Of a stretch of DNA of 64,000 nt, positions 53,240 to 62,790 are shown one piece after another. The DNA comes from Marinilactibacillus piezotolerans. GTDB lineage: Bacteria > Bacillota > Bacilli > Lactobacillales > Carnobacteriaceae_A. Below the pieces are notes generated by a model. It was not told where the DNA came from. It was given only the letters and a program-made list of their open reading frames with translations, and made no database searches. Location: positions 62,001-126,000 of the forward strand of contig NZ_FWDP01000002.1 of the NCBI RefSeq assembly GCF_900169305.1. The letters are read 5' to 3'. The position numbers and the translations under genes were made by a program. Positions within the stretch are counted from its first letter, which is position 1. The number at the start of each line of letters is the position of its first letter.

Positions 53240-55675
53240 TTAGATGGGTTCATTTAATGGCTGCACGCCTTCTTTATCTGTACATTGCGGTTTAGCTTTC
53301 CAGATTTCTTCAGTATATCGTTTAATTGTGTAATCTGCAGAAAATGGAGCTGAAGCAGCAATATTCAGCAGCGACTTGCGGTTCCATACCTTTTTGTCTG
53401 CATACAGTTGATCAATTTTATCTTGAGCAGCAATATAGTCATCGAAGTCTTCCAGCACAAAGTATTCATCATTATAATGAACCAGAGAATCAAAGACAGC
53501 TTCTCCTTCTTGCTGAGCATTCGGAATGGTTCCATCAATCAATGCATTTAACACACGATTCAATCGTTCATTAGATTCATAAAGTGATTTTGAGTGATAA
53601 GCATGGCTCTGATTAAGCTGATCAACTTCTGTACTGGAAAGACCAAAGACAACAATATTGTCTTCTCCAACATACTCTTTGATCTCAATATTTGCGCCAT
53701 CCAATGTAGCTAAAGTCATTGCACCGTTCGCCATCAGTTTCATGTTACTGGTTCCTGAAGCTTCTTTACCAGCTAATGAAATCTGTTCACTTACGTCTGC
53801 TGCCGGAATAATCTTTTCTGCTAAAGAGACGCCGTAATTTTCAAAAAAGACAACTTTCATTTTATCTCCGACGTCTGGATCGTTATTGACTAAGTCAGCG
53901 ATCGCATTAATCAGTTTGATGATCTGTTTAGCATATGTGTAACTCGGTGCAGCCTTAGCCCCAAACAAAAATACACGCGGTTGGATGTCTATAGCAGGAT
54001 CATCTTTGATTCTCAGATAACGATCAAGTATATGCAACGCATTCAGATGTTGCCGTTTATATGCATGCAGCCGTTTGATCTGGACGTCAAATATAGACTG
54101 CGGATTCACTTTTAATCCATGTTGCTGCTCAATATAGTCCGCCAAATCTGTTTTGTTCTGAAGCTTGACTTCTGCCAGCTTCTCTAATGTGTCGTCATCT
54201 TGTTCGAAGGTCTTCAGCAGTTTCAACTCTGCCGGATTCTGTTTCCATTCCTCTCCAATTTTTGAATCTATTAATTGAGTCAATCTAGGATTAGCTAGAT
54301 GCATCCAGCGTCTCTGTGTGATCCCATTGGTTTTATTGTTAAATTTCCCTGGATAGAGGGTGAAAAAGTCTCTTAGTACATCATTCATCAAAATCTCAGT
54401 ATGCAGTTGAGCAACTCCATTGACACTATGACTGCCAATAATGGCTAAGTGCGCCATATTCACCATTCCATCTTGCAGTATAGCAGTTTGCCACGTTAAC
54501 TTCTCTCCGTAAAGCGGTAAAGTCTCTTCAACAAAACGACGATTGATTTCTTCAATGATCATATAAATCCGCGGCAGCAAAGACTGCATCATATCGATCG
54601 GCCATTTCTCCAGCGCCTCTCTGAGGACAGTATGATTGGTATAGCTGCATGTCTTGCAAGTAATCTCCCATGCTTGTTCCCAGCTCAAATGTTCTTCATC
54701 CACTAAGATCCGCATCAATTCAGCTACAACCAAGGCTGGATGTGTATCATTAATATGAATAGCGATTTTTTCCGGGAAAAACTTTCTCGGCAGATTATAC
54801 TTCTGAAATTGTCTAACGATTGACTGCACACCGGCAGACACCATGAAATACTCTTGTTTCAAACGTAAAAGTCGACCTTCATAATTAGAATCATCTGGAT
54901 ACAATACTTGTGTGATGCCTTTGATCTGGTCTGTTTCTTGAACCGTATGATAGTTTTCTTCTTCTTCTACCGGTATCTCTGCTGACCATAGTCTCAAGTT
55001 GTTCACTTTATTTGTTCGGTACCCAACCATTGGCGTGTCGTAAGGAACCGCAAGTACATTCTGTGTTCCTTCATATTTAGGAATCCAGTGATCTTGGTGA
55101 TCTATTTCCATCCATACATGTCCGCCGAAACGAACGATATAAGAAGACTGATCATTTCTAGTTTCCCAGACATTCTGGTTTCTCAGCCAATATTCCGGCA
55201 GTTCAACTTGATGTCCATCCACGAATTTTTGACGAAACAAACCGTATTGATACCGAATTCCATTGCCATTTCCAGGAATCCCTAAAGAAGCCAGTGAATC
55301 CATAAAGCAAGAAGCCAGACGTCCAAGCCCTCCATTACCCAATGCCGGATCCGCTTCCGCTTCAACAAGTTCATCAAAGTTCAGACCCAGTTCAGCAACG
55401 CCTTTTTCAATTTCAGAAAGAATACCCATATTATACGCATTGCTCTTCATTTGTCTGCCTGGTAAAAACTCCATTGAAAAGTAATAGACCTGCTTCACTT
55501 TTTCATTTAAGTACTGTTCTCTTGTTGCCTGCCAGTTCTCAGCTAACTGATTTTTGATCAGTGTCGCTAGAACAATATACTGCTGTTCTGTTGTTCCTTG
55601 TTCATAAGTAAAGGCATATCGATTCTGAAATAATTTTTTATACGCTTGAACAAATTTATCTGTTGATGTAAACAT
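53240..55675 (-). CDS. glgP: Glycogen phosphorylase
   Basis: GlgP cuts glucose-1-phosphate from the non-reducing ends of glycogen. At 811 aa it has the normal length. The pyridoxal-phosphate lysine is in EASGTSNMKLMANGAMTLATLDGAN (family match), and the N-terminal NGGLGRLASCFMDSLA and active-site IHINDTHPALVVAELMRIL are conserved. AGGAGG lies 5-6 nt before the ATG. Last gene of glgBCDAP, but set apart from glgA by 101 nt containing a stable hairpin. Confidence 0.95.
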   Translation of the reverse strand: MFTSTDKFVQAYKKLFQNRYAFTYEQGTTEQQYIVLATLIKNQLAENWQATREQYLNEKVKQVYYFSMEFLPGRQMKSNAYNMGILSEIEKGVAELGLNFDELVEAEADPALGNGGLGRLASCFMDSLASLGIPGNGNGIRYQYGLFRQKFVDGHQVELPEYWLRNQNVWETRNDQSSYIVRFGGHVWMEIDHQDHWIPKYEGTQNVLAVPYDTPMVGYRTNKVNNLRLWSAEIPVEEEENYHTVQETDQIKGITQVLYPDDSNYEGRLLRLKQEYFMVSAGVQSIVRQFQKYNLPRKFFPEKIAIHINDTHPALVVAELMRILVDEEHLSWEQAWEITCKTCSYTNHTVLREALEKWPIDMMQSLLPRIYMIIEEINRRFVEETLPLYGEKLTWQTAILQDGMVNMAHLAIIGSHSVNGVAQLHTEILMNDVLRDFFTLYPGKFNNKTNGITQRRWMHLANPRLTQLIDSKIGEEWKQNPAELKLLKTFEQDDDTLEKLAEVKLQNKTDLADYIEQQHGLKVNPQSIFDVQIKRLHAYKRQHLNALHILDRYLRIKDDPAIDIQPRVFLFGAKAAPSYTYAKQIIKLINAIADLVNNDPDVGDKMKVVFFENYGVSLAEKIIPAADVSEQISLAGKEASGTSNMKLMANGAMTLATLDGANIEIKEYVGEDNIVVFGLSSTEVDQLNQSHAYHSKSLYESNERLNRVLNALIDGTIPNAQQEGEAVFDSLVHYNDEYFVLEDFDDYIAAQDKIDQLYADKKVWNRKSLLNIAASAPFSADYTIKRYTEEIWKAKPQCTDKEGVQPLNEPI

Positions 55676-55715
55676 GGTGTTCCTCCTGTTCTGCTTTGGC
55701 TTCGGTTAAACGAAG

Positions 55716-55764
55716 ACCCTTGAAAGGTTTCCCGTGTGTTGCTTACAAAGGAAATTTCAAGGGT
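55716..55764 (-). promoter_or_regulatory. Inter-cistronic hairpin between glgA and glgP
   Basis: 10-bp stem ACCCTTGAAA / TTTCAAGGGT (55716-55725 with 55755-55764), continued by 5 bp TTTCC / GGAAA after a 2-nt bulge. A second small stem CTTCG/CGAAG follows on the minus strand, with no U-tract. More like a processing or stability element than a terminator. Confidence 0.6.
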
Positions 55765-55776
55765 AACGGTTGCTGA

Positions 55777-57228
55777 TCAATAAATTAAGTATTTATATTG
55801 ATCAAGATATTTTTCTGCTGACTTGTCCCAGCTGTTATCTTGCTTCATACCTGTGACAACCATTTTATGCCACTGCTCTGGCTGGTCGTAATAAACAGAA
55901 AGTGCTCGATCGATCGTTTCAAGCATGGTCCGGGCATTAAAGCCATAAAAACTGAATCCATTGCCTTCACCATTCTCTTTATTATATGGCGTAACCGTAT
56001 CTACCAGTCCACCGACTTCATGGACGATAGGCAGTGTGCCATAGCGCAGAGAGTTCAATTGTGATAATCCGCAAGGTTCAAATTTAGACGGCATTAAAAA
56101 GGCATCGGATCCAGCATAGATCCACTGTGCCAAATTGCTGTCAAATTCAATTCTGGCACTGAATTTATCTGGATATTTATCTGTAAAGTAACGGAATGAG
56201 TCTTCAAAGTAAGGCTTTCCGGTTCCAATCAGTACGACTTGAACTTGTCTGTGCGAAAGCAGTTCATCCATTGCTTCAGCAATCAGTTGAACACCTTTTT
56301 GCTCATCTAAGCGAGTCACCACGCCGATCAGCGCAACATCTTCATCTACAGGTAATCCAAATTTTTCCTGAAGTGCTGCTTTATTTTTCTTTTTGCCGGA
56401 TAAGTTGTCCACGGTGAATTGTGCCGGTATAATCGGGTCTTTTTCTGGATCATAAACATCATAATCAATCCCATTCAAGATCCCAACTAATTTATAAGAT
56501 ACATTGCTCAAATCTTGATCCAGTCCATAACCATTCTCGGCTGTTTTAATTTCTTCAGCATAGGTGGGACTGACTGTAGTCACTAGATCCGCATAGTAGA
56601 TGCCGCCTTTTAACCATCCGACCTGTTCTTCATATTTTAAACCATGATCATGGAAGGCACTGTATCCCATATCAAACAAGTCCGATAGAACCACTTGATC
56701 GAACTTGCCTTGAAACAAGATATTGTGAATCGTCAATACTGTTTTGATGTCTTTCAGTGCATTGACCCAATGGTATTTATCTTTCAGCAGCACTGGGATA
56801 ACAGCTGTCTGCCAATCGTTGACATGAAGGATATCAGGAATAAAGTCAACTTTTTCCAGCATTTCAACGACCGCTTGGCAGAAGAAAGCAAAGCGTTCGC
56901 CATCGTCCGGATAGTCATAGAGTTCAGGACGGTCAAAATAATAGAGATTATCAACAAAATAGTAGACTACGCCGTCCATCTTCAGCTGCTTGATCCCGCA
57001 ATACTGATTACGCCAGCCGACACGCAGATTAAAACTCGTTACATCGGTCAACTGTTCCTGAAACTCCTGAGGCATTTTCTGCTTGTAAAACGGCAGCACG
57101 ACACGGACATCATTACCTTTTTTGGCTAATTCTTTTGGCAGTGCGCCCATCACGTCGCCTAATCCGCCCGTTTTGAAAAACGGGGCACACTCTGAGGCTG
57201 TAAAGACAATATTCATTTTCTCTGTCAT
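55777..57228 (-). CDS. glgA: Glycogen synthase (ADP-glucose type)
   Basis: GlgA extends glycogen with glucose from ADP-glucose. The 483-aa GT5 enzyme has the KxGGL motif (FFKTGGLGDVMGALPKEL) and the C-terminal GT-B donor site (PSKFEPCGLSQLNSLRYGTLPIV). The ATG overlaps the glgD TGA (ATGA); MNIVFTASECAPF begins at a second ATG (57216) which is closer to the family N-terminus, so either may be used. Follows glgD. Confidence 0.95.
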   Translation of the reverse strand: MTEKMNIVFTASECAPFFKTGGLGDVMGALPKELAKKGNDVRVVLPFYKQKMPQEFQEQLTDVTSFNLRVGWRNQYCGIKQLKMDGVVYYFVDNLYYFDRPELYDYPDDGERFAFFCQAVVEMLEKVDFIPDILHVNDWQTAVIPVLLKDKYHWVNALKDIKTVLTIHNILFQGKFDQVVLSDLFDMGYSAFHDHGLKYEEQVGWLKGGIYYADLVTTVSPTYAEEIKTAENGYGLDQDLSNVSYKLVGILNGIDYDVYDPEKDPIIPAQFTVDNLSGKKKNKAALQEKFGLPVDEDVALIGVVTRLDEQKGVQLIAEAMDELLSHRQVQVVLIGTGKPYFEDSFRYFTDKYPDKFSARIEFDSNLAQWIYAGSDAFLMPSKFEPCGLSQLNSLRYGTLPIVHEVGGLVDTVTPYNKENGEGNGFSFYGFNARTMLETIDRALSVYYDQPEQWHKMVVTGMKQDNSWDKSAEKYLDQYKYLIY

Positions 57229-58397
57229 CCTCTCATCAGAGTCCCGTCTTCTTCGACGATCTCATTTTTCCCAATGACGATTGGATTTTCTGGTGTTCCT
57301 TCTAAGTGAGCACCTTTTTTGACATACACGTGTTTATCAAGAATGACGTAGTTTAGTGTGGCACCTTCTTCGATATAACAGTTTTTCATAACAATAGAAT
57401 TCTCAACTTTTGCACTTTCAGCTACTTTGACTTTTCTAAATAGTAAAGAATTAGTTACTTCTCCATATACTTCGCAGTCATTTGCCACTTGTGAATTATG
57501 AATAGCGGCTTCTTCACCATAATAAGAAGGGGCAGAATTCTGCGAACGTGTCAGAACTGGATCTGCTCTATAAAACAGTGCATTAAAGTTATCCTCATTC
57601 AGCATATCCATATTCGCTTCGAAATAGCTCTTCAGATCTTCAATCGGTTTTAAATAGCCAGTGTACTCATAACCATACATTGGGTCTCCATCTTCTAATG
57701 CTAATTTGGAGAAACTGTTTACACTAACGCAAAGATTTTGTTCTCTAGCTTTTTGCAGGTAGTCCAGGAACGTTTTCTTGTTGATCACCATTACTTCTAT
57801 TCCTAAAGAAATCATATCATCATTCATTGGCGTTTCTGCTACTGGATTCACGGCAGTAATATTTCCTGCTTTTTCTTCATCAAATGTATAGTGATTATAA
57901 ACAGAATCTTCTATCAGTATAGTTCGTGGTACATTTTTGTAAGCGATAGTCACTTCACTCTGTTTTTCATTGTGATAATTGATTAGAGAATCTAGATGCA
58001 TATTAGATAGAACACTGGATCCCATCAATAGAACATAGTCTGCTTTTGATTTTGTCACGTATTTATAGTGATCATCATAGTAAGCCGGTGTAAAATCTTC
58101 ATCCGTACTGTTGGTTTTCAATCGAATCTGTGAGTGAGTGAAAACACCGCCGCCTGCAATAGAGTCCAGTCCCCAAGTTGCTCCTGAACGGATGTGATCA
58201 TAAAGTGAGTGTCCTGATTCAGAAATAAATAATGCAGCTGATACTGCTTCAGCATTATATAAGCTTGAGAATGGGAAATCGATTAGACGATAGCGACAAG
58301 CAAACGGCAAGGACGCAATCGGTCTGCGATTCGTTAAAGGTCTTAACTTTTCATCATTTTCTACTAAATTAAAGATTGCTGCTATATCATTCCGCAT
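57225..58397 (-). CDS. glgD: Glucose-1-phosphate adenylyltransferase regulatory subunit GlgD
   Basis: GlgD is the partner of GlgC in Firmicutes; in Bacillus it raises the activity of GlgC and has little activity alone. At 390 aa it is homologous to GlgC but lacks the N-terminal GGxGxRL nucleotide loop of catalytic subunits (it starts [22 protein letters not shown]), which is the visible reason to call it regulatory. The C-terminal left-handed beta-helix repeats ([30 protein letters not shown], family match) are present. Overlaps glgC by 11 nt; AGGAGG lies 8 nt upstream. Confidence 0.93.
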   Translation of the reverse strand: MRNDIAAIFNLVENDEKLRPLTNRRPIASLPFACRYRLIDFPFSSLYNAEAVSAALFISESGHSLYDHIRSGATWGLDSIAGGGVFTHSQIRLKTNSTDEDFTPAYYDDHYKYVTKSKADYVLLMGSSVLSNMHLDSLINYHNEKQSEVTIAYKNVPRTILIEDSVYNHYTFDEEKAGNITAVNPVAETPMNDDMISLGIEVMVINKKTFLDYLQKAREQNLCVSVNSFSKLALEDGDPMYGYEYTGYLKPIEDLKSYFEANMDMLNEDNFNALFYRADPVLTRSQNSAPSYYGEEAAIHNSQVANDCEVYGEVTNSLLFRKVKVAESAKVENSIVMKNCYIEEGATLNYVILDKHVYVKKGAHLEGTPENPIVIGKNEIVEEDGTLMRG

Positions 58398-59532
58398 CTT
58401 TATAGCCTCCTACTTCTTCTCCATAACCGACAACGGAAATTTCTCCATTGTCTCCTATAATTGTAGCACCATCATAGATATTGGCATTTTCTCCAATAAT
58501 GGCTTTTTCAATTTTAACATTTTCCCCGATAACCGCTCCAGGCATAATTACGCTGTCTTTGATTACCGAATGTTTACCGACTTTAACATTGTGCGATAGT
58601 ATTGAATGATCGACTTCTCCAGCTACGTAGCACCCATCTGTAATCATAGAGTTTTTGACTTTTGCTGTATTCGTCAAGAACTGAGGGGTTGTATTGGGAT
58701 TTTGTGAATAGATTTTCCACTTGGAGTCGCGAATATCTAATTCATGTTCAGGATTTAAGAATTCCATGTTCGCTTGCCACAGACTTTCTACTGTCCCGAC
58801 ATCTTTCCAGTAACCTTTGAAAGAGTAAGCATAAACAGATTCACTGTTTCTCAGATATGCTGGAATTACGTGATGTCCAAAATCATCCATCTGACGGTTT
58901 TTAGACTGGTTATCAATCAAATATTGCTTCAGACGAGGCCAGTTGAAAATATAAATTCCCATAGAAGCTAGGTTGGATTTCGGTTCATCCGGTTTTTCTT
59001 GGAATTCCGTGATTCGATCTGTTCGGTCCGTATTCATCACACCGAATCTAGAAGCTTCTTCCCACTCGACCGGCATAACGCCCACTGTCAACGAAGCTGC
59101 TTTTTCTTTGTGGAAGTCCAGCATTTTTTCATAGTCCATTTTATAAATGTGGTCTCCTGAAAGGATGACTACATAATCAGGATTCTGGCGATCAATGAAA
59201 TTGATATTCTGGTAAACCGCGTGTGAAGTCCCTTTAAAGAATTTTTCTCCGTCCACACTTGAATAAGGCTGCAAGATTGTTGCTCCACCATTGTGACGAT
59301 TCAGACCCCAGCTGGATCCATTTCCAACATGGCGATTCAATACTAACGGCTGGTATTGGGTAACCACTCCTACATTATTAATGCCTGAGTTGGCACAGTT
59401 AGATAATGCAAAGTCGATAATACGGTAGTTTCCGCCAAACGGTACTGCTGGCTTGGCGATTTGCTTTGTCAGTTTTCCTAGCCTCGATCCTTGACCACCG
59501 GCTAATATCATTGCTACTGTTTCAGTTTTCAT
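58387..59532 (-). CDS. glgC: Glucose-1-phosphate adenylyltransferase catalytic subunit
   Basis: GlgC makes ADP-glucose from ATP and glucose-1-phosphate, the committed step of bacterial glycogen synthesis. The protein of about 381 aa has the catalytic loop [15 protein letters not shown], followed by [20 protein letters not shown], and the substrate loop [16 protein letters not shown]. The start is the ATG at 59532 ([13 protein letters not shown]) with a modest GAAGAAG upstream; a stronger AAGGAGG lies about 35 nt further up without a start codon at the right distance. glgB is 134 nt upstream. Confidence 0.95.
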   Translation of the reverse strand: MKTETVAMILAGGQGSRLGKLTKQIAKPAVPFGGNYRIIDFALSNCANSGINNVGVVTQYQPLVLNRHVGNGSSWGLNRHNGGATILQPYSSVDGEKFFKGTSHAVYQNINFIDRQNPDYVVILSGDHIYKMDYEKMLDFHKEKAASLTVGVMPVEWEEASRFGVMNTDRTDRITEFQEKPDEPKSNLASMGIYIFNWPRLKQYLIDNQSKNRQMDDFGHHVIPAYLRNSESVYAYSFKGYWKDVGTVESLWQANMEFLNPEHELDIRDSKWKIYSQNPNTTPQFLTNTAKVKNSMITDGCYVAGEVDHSILSHNVKVGKHSVIKDSVIMPGAVIGENVKIEKAIIGENANIYDGATIIGDNGEISVVGYGEEVGGYKDAE

Positions 59533-59666
59533 ACTTCTTCGGAAGTGTCTGTTAGACCTTCCTTCCCTCCTTATCAAGATCTTCCTTTTTAGTGCGTTCA
59601 GTGAAGCTGATTACTTTGTACGGGCTGATTCGATCGACTGAAAGTTAAGTAATAATGTCGGATGTG

Positions 59667-61577
59667 TTATTTTGGAACACCATAGATTCGTTTCGGTTTC
59701 AGAACTGTCACACTAAGTGCTGGCAATATCAATTTAACCGAATGATCATATCCATGTCTAGAAATAGGCTCAGTCTTTAACACTCCTTGGCCAACCGTCC
59801 AGGTTCCACCCAACGACTCGGCTTCTGTGTTCCACACTTCTTCATATTGTCCTTTATATGGAACACCGACACGGACATCTTGCCTTTCCACTGGAACAAA
59901 GTTGCATAATACGATCAAGAAATCTCTTGCCTTTTTCCCTTTTCGAATAAAGAACAATATCGTTTCTTCATTATGACTGGCATCCAAAATCTCCATGCCT
60001 TCTTTTTGATGATCTAATTCCCATAGTGCTTTTTCTTCTTTATAAAACTGATTTAACTGTTTAGTAAAATTCAGGTGCGTTCGGTTGACCGGGTCCTCAA
60101 GATCTACCCACTCTAACCCTTCAGCATATTTCCATTCTAAAAACTGACCATATTCAGATCCCATGAACTGCAATTTTTTCCCGGGATGCATCATTTTAAA
60201 AGTTTCCAGTGTTCTTAGTCCTGCGAACTGGTTATAGCGGTCACCAAACATTTTATGCATCAGAGATTTTTTGCCATGCACCACTTCATCATGAGAAATC
60301 GGTAATACAAAATTCTCGTCAAATGTATACATAAAAGAGAACGTGATCAAGTTAAACTGATGCTTGCGATCAATTGGATCCATTTCAAAAAATCTCAATG
60401 TATCGTTCATCCAGCCCATATTCCATTTATAATTAAATCCAAGACCGCCCTCATGTACTGGGTGAGTAACTTTTTTCCAAGCTGTACTTTCTTCTGCCAT
60501 GACAAGCAGATCCGGATGGCGTTCAAACAGCACTTTGTTCATCTTCTGAATGAAGCTCACACCTTCACGGTTGTGATTTGTTCCATCTTCATTGGGCGTC
60601 CATTCGCCTTCATCATAATCCAGATAAAGCATGTTGCTGACTGCATCTACTCTCAAACCATCTAAGTGAAACTGTTCTACCCAGTAAAGCGCGTTAGAAA
60701 TCAGGAAACTGTGCACTTGTGCTTTTCCTAAATCGAAATTCAACGTCCCCCATCGATTATTGACTGCCCGGTTTTTATCCGTATATTCAAACTGCGGTGT
60801 ACCATCGTAGTAAGCAAGCCCATAGTCATTGCGATTATAATGCCCCGGCACCCAATCCATAATGACACCAATATTCTGCTGATGCGCAGCTTCCACAAAA
60901 TCCTGAAAGTTCTCCATCGTACCGAATTTTGAAGAAAGTGCATAAAACCCTGTCACTTGATATCCCCAGCTTGCGTCCAGTGGATGTTCCATTAAAGGCA
61001 TGAATTCTATATGGGTGTAGCCCATTTCTTTTACATAACGAATCAATTCATCTTGCAGTTCTGGAATAGTATACCAGCTGCCATCCTCATGCTGCTTCCA
61101 TGAACTCATATGCACTTCGTAAATATTTAAAGGTCTTTCATAAATACGTCTGCGCTTTCTGTTAGCCATCCATAGACCGTCTGACCATTTTCGGTGAGGC
61201 AATGCTTTTACAACCGAAGCATCTTTTGGTCTTACTTCAAAAACAAACGCATAAGGATCTATCTTGTAGACTACTTTGCCATCTGCTTGAATGATTTTAT
61301 ATTTATAATGATCTCCATTTCGTGCTTCTGGTATCGTCATTGACCATACGCCAGTTTCCAAGTCCATCTCCATAGCCGCTTCTTCTTGCCATTGATTGAA
61401 ATCTCCGACAACAAATACATTTTGAGCATTCGGAGCCCAAACGGTGAATCGAAATCCATTTTCAGCTGCCGTACATCCTAACGTCAGATAGCTGTCAAAG
61501 TTCTCACCACGGTTAAAAAGATAAATTGATTGTTCAAATGCTATATCTGTACTTTCTGTATTTGCATTATCATGCAC
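59667..61577 (-). CDS. glgB: 1,4-alpha-glucan branching enzyme
   Basis: GlgB creates alpha-1,6 branches in glycogen. The 636-aa GH13 protein has an N-terminal CBM48 (FRFTVWAPNAQNVFVVGDFNQW), and a barrel with nucleophile Asp in DGLRVDAVSNM, acid/base Glu in VMAEESTAW and the third Asp in PISHDEVVHGKKSL. The start is GTG at 61577 with AGGAGG 9 nt upstream. Between them, an ATG opens a four-codon frame (ATG AGT GCA TGA) that overlaps the GTG in another frame. First gene of glgBCDAP; the 588-nt region upstream is shared with nfeD. Confidence 0.95.
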   Translation of the reverse strand: MHDNANTESTDIAFEQSIYLFNRGENFDSYLTLGCTAAENGFRFTVWAPNAQNVFVVGDFNQWQEEAAMEMDLETGVWSMTIPEARNGDHYKYKIIQADGKVVYKIDPYAFVFEVRPKDASVVKALPHRKWSDGLWMANRKRRRIYERPLNIYEVHMSSWKQHEDGSWYTIPELQDELIRYVKEMGYTHIEFMPLMEHPLDASWGYQVTGFYALSSKFGTMENFQDFVEAAHQQNIGVIMDWVPGHYNRNDYGLAYYDGTPQFEYTDKNRAVNNRWGTLNFDLGKAQVHSFLISNALYWVEQFHLDGLRVDAVSNMLYLDYDEGEWTPNEDGTNHNREGVSFIQKMNKVLFERHPDLLVMAEESTAWKKVTHPVHEGGLGFNYKWNMGWMNDTLRFFEMDPIDRKHQFNLITFSFMYTFDENFVLPISHDEVVHGKKSLMHKMFGDRYNQFAGLRTLETFKMMHPGKKLQFMGSEYGQFLEWKYAEGLEWVDLEDPVNRTHLNFTKQLNQFYKEEKALWELDHQKEGMEILDASHNEETILFFIRKGKKARDFLIVLCNFVPVERQDVRVGVPYKGQYEEVWNTEAESLGGTWTVGQGVLKTEPISRHGYDHSVKLILPALSVTVLKPKRIYGVPK

Positions 61578-62165
61578 TCATAAAGACCTCCTTTCATGTT
61601 CTGCCTGAACATTTTAACAGTTAGAACTGTTCAGTATTAATAATGTACAAATTCATACTGTGCTGTGAAATAATATATTTATTCACTACTATAGTTATTG
61701 TATCTCAGTTAAGATGCATTACCAAATGATTCCACTTGTAGTTATTCTTTTTTTCAAGAAGAAATACAGCTCTCTCTCTTGCTTTAATTAAATTAGAAAG
61801 ATTGATATGGTAGTACTGAAACAGTCGTTTACTCAACTTGGTAATTAGTAAGCCGTTACATTTATATGTGTTTTGATAAATATTTATACATTTCCATCCT
61901 GATTAATAAAGAGACTTTTCGTTTGTTCTAACATTTAAACAAAATTTTTAACATTAGATTCATTTTCAGCAAACTTAACATTTGAAATATTATCTGTTAT
62001 TTTGATTGCTGCTTTATTTCGATTAGAAGGGTCTAAACAAAAGTAGCTCCCGATTGTTTAGACAATCCGACTCTAGACCGATGACATCATAATGTTAAAA
62101 TGGTATCATTAGTCTTGTAAGATGATCGAAGGAGGTTACATAATCAAAAAAGGAGGCTTAAAAAA
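61578..62165. promoter_or_regulatory. Divergent regulatory region between glgB and nfeD
   Basis: No gene over 588 nt. It holds an arm-within-arm dyad at 61605-61634 (CTGAACA / TGTTCAG outside, AACAGTT-AG-AACTGTT inside) near glgB. Three copies of TAACATT (61929-61935, 61949-61955, 61976-61982) and an inverted copy at 62091-62097 follow. A 10-bp inverted repeat (62031-62040 with 62054-62063) and the nfeD promoter complete it. No CRE site is evident near glgB. Confidence 0.5.
62081..62109 (+). promoter_or_regulatory. Promoter of nfeD-floA
   Basis: -35 ATGACA (62081-62086), 17-nt spacer, extended -10 TGG-TATCAT (hexamer 62104-62109). The heptamer AATGTTA lies inside the spacer. No sigma-W-type GAAAC/CGTA motif, although yqeZ-yqfA of B. 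subtilis depends on sigma-W. Confidence 0.6.
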
Positions 62166-62774
62166 ATGGAAGGATTATTACTTGCTGTTGGATTCATAGG
62201 TGTCGTTCTCGCGATTTTGACTCCTTTGTCTAAAACTGGTCTTGCATTAACCCTGATCAGTTTCACTCTTTACTTTAGTGTAATCGGTGTAGAAACCTGG
62301 TTGCCCATCGTATTGTTTACTATTGGTCTGCTGCTGATCGTATTTGAGATTTTTATACCGGAATTCGGACTTGCCGGCGCGTTAGGAACCGTGCTGCTGA
62401 TTGTCGGTCTATACCTGACGATTGGCGACTTCAGTACAACAATTCGCGATTTCAGTTTATCTGTCGTGTTGACTTCAGGTGTGGTATTTTATCTTATTCA
62501 TAATGGATACTCTCTTGCCAATGCCAATAAATTGATTTTGAACACAAATCTGCAAAGTGATAAAAAAGCAGAAACGACTAAAAAGACAGTACAAATAACA
62601 CCTGGCCTAGAGGGTATCGCCCAAACGCCTTTACGTCCATCCGGAAAAGTCTCTTTTGGAGAAAATAAAGAATCAATTGTGGATGTCTTAAGTTCTGACG
62701 GACATATCTCAAAAGATACTGAAGTCATTGTTGAAAAAGTCATGGGCACAAAAGTTGTTGTAAAGAAAAAATAA
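62166..62774 (+). CDS. NfeD-family membrane protein (YqeZ-like)
   Basis: The 202-aa protein has four to five hydrophobic segments in the first about 120 residues and a C-terminal OB-fold domain typical of NfeD (GLEGIAQTPLRPSGKVSFGENKESIVDVL, family match). NfeD proteins are encoded next to flotillins and help form or act with them; the serine-protease part of the long NfeD form is absent, so this is the short membrane-anchored form. Two consecutive AGGAGG motifs precede the ATG (at about 62130-62135 and 62151-62156). In an operon with floA. Confidence 0.87.
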   Translation: MEGLLLAVGFIGVVLAILTPLSKTGLALTLISFTLYFSVIGVETWLPIVLFTIGLLLIVFEIFIPEFGLAGALGTVLLIVGLYLTIGDFSTTIRDFSLSVVLTSGVVFYLIHNGYSLANANKLILNTNLQSDKKAETTKKTVQITPGLEGIAQTPLRPSGKVSFGENKESIVDVLSSDGHISKDTEVIVEKVMGTKVVVKKK

Positions 62775-62790
62775 ATAGGAGATGGTAAGT

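Noticed and set aside
61570-61600. Frameshift at the glgB start
   Set aside because: The GTG frame gives the expected N-terminus with proper spacing, so the ATG AGT GCA TGA frame is an overlapping mini-frame, not a sequencing error in glgB.
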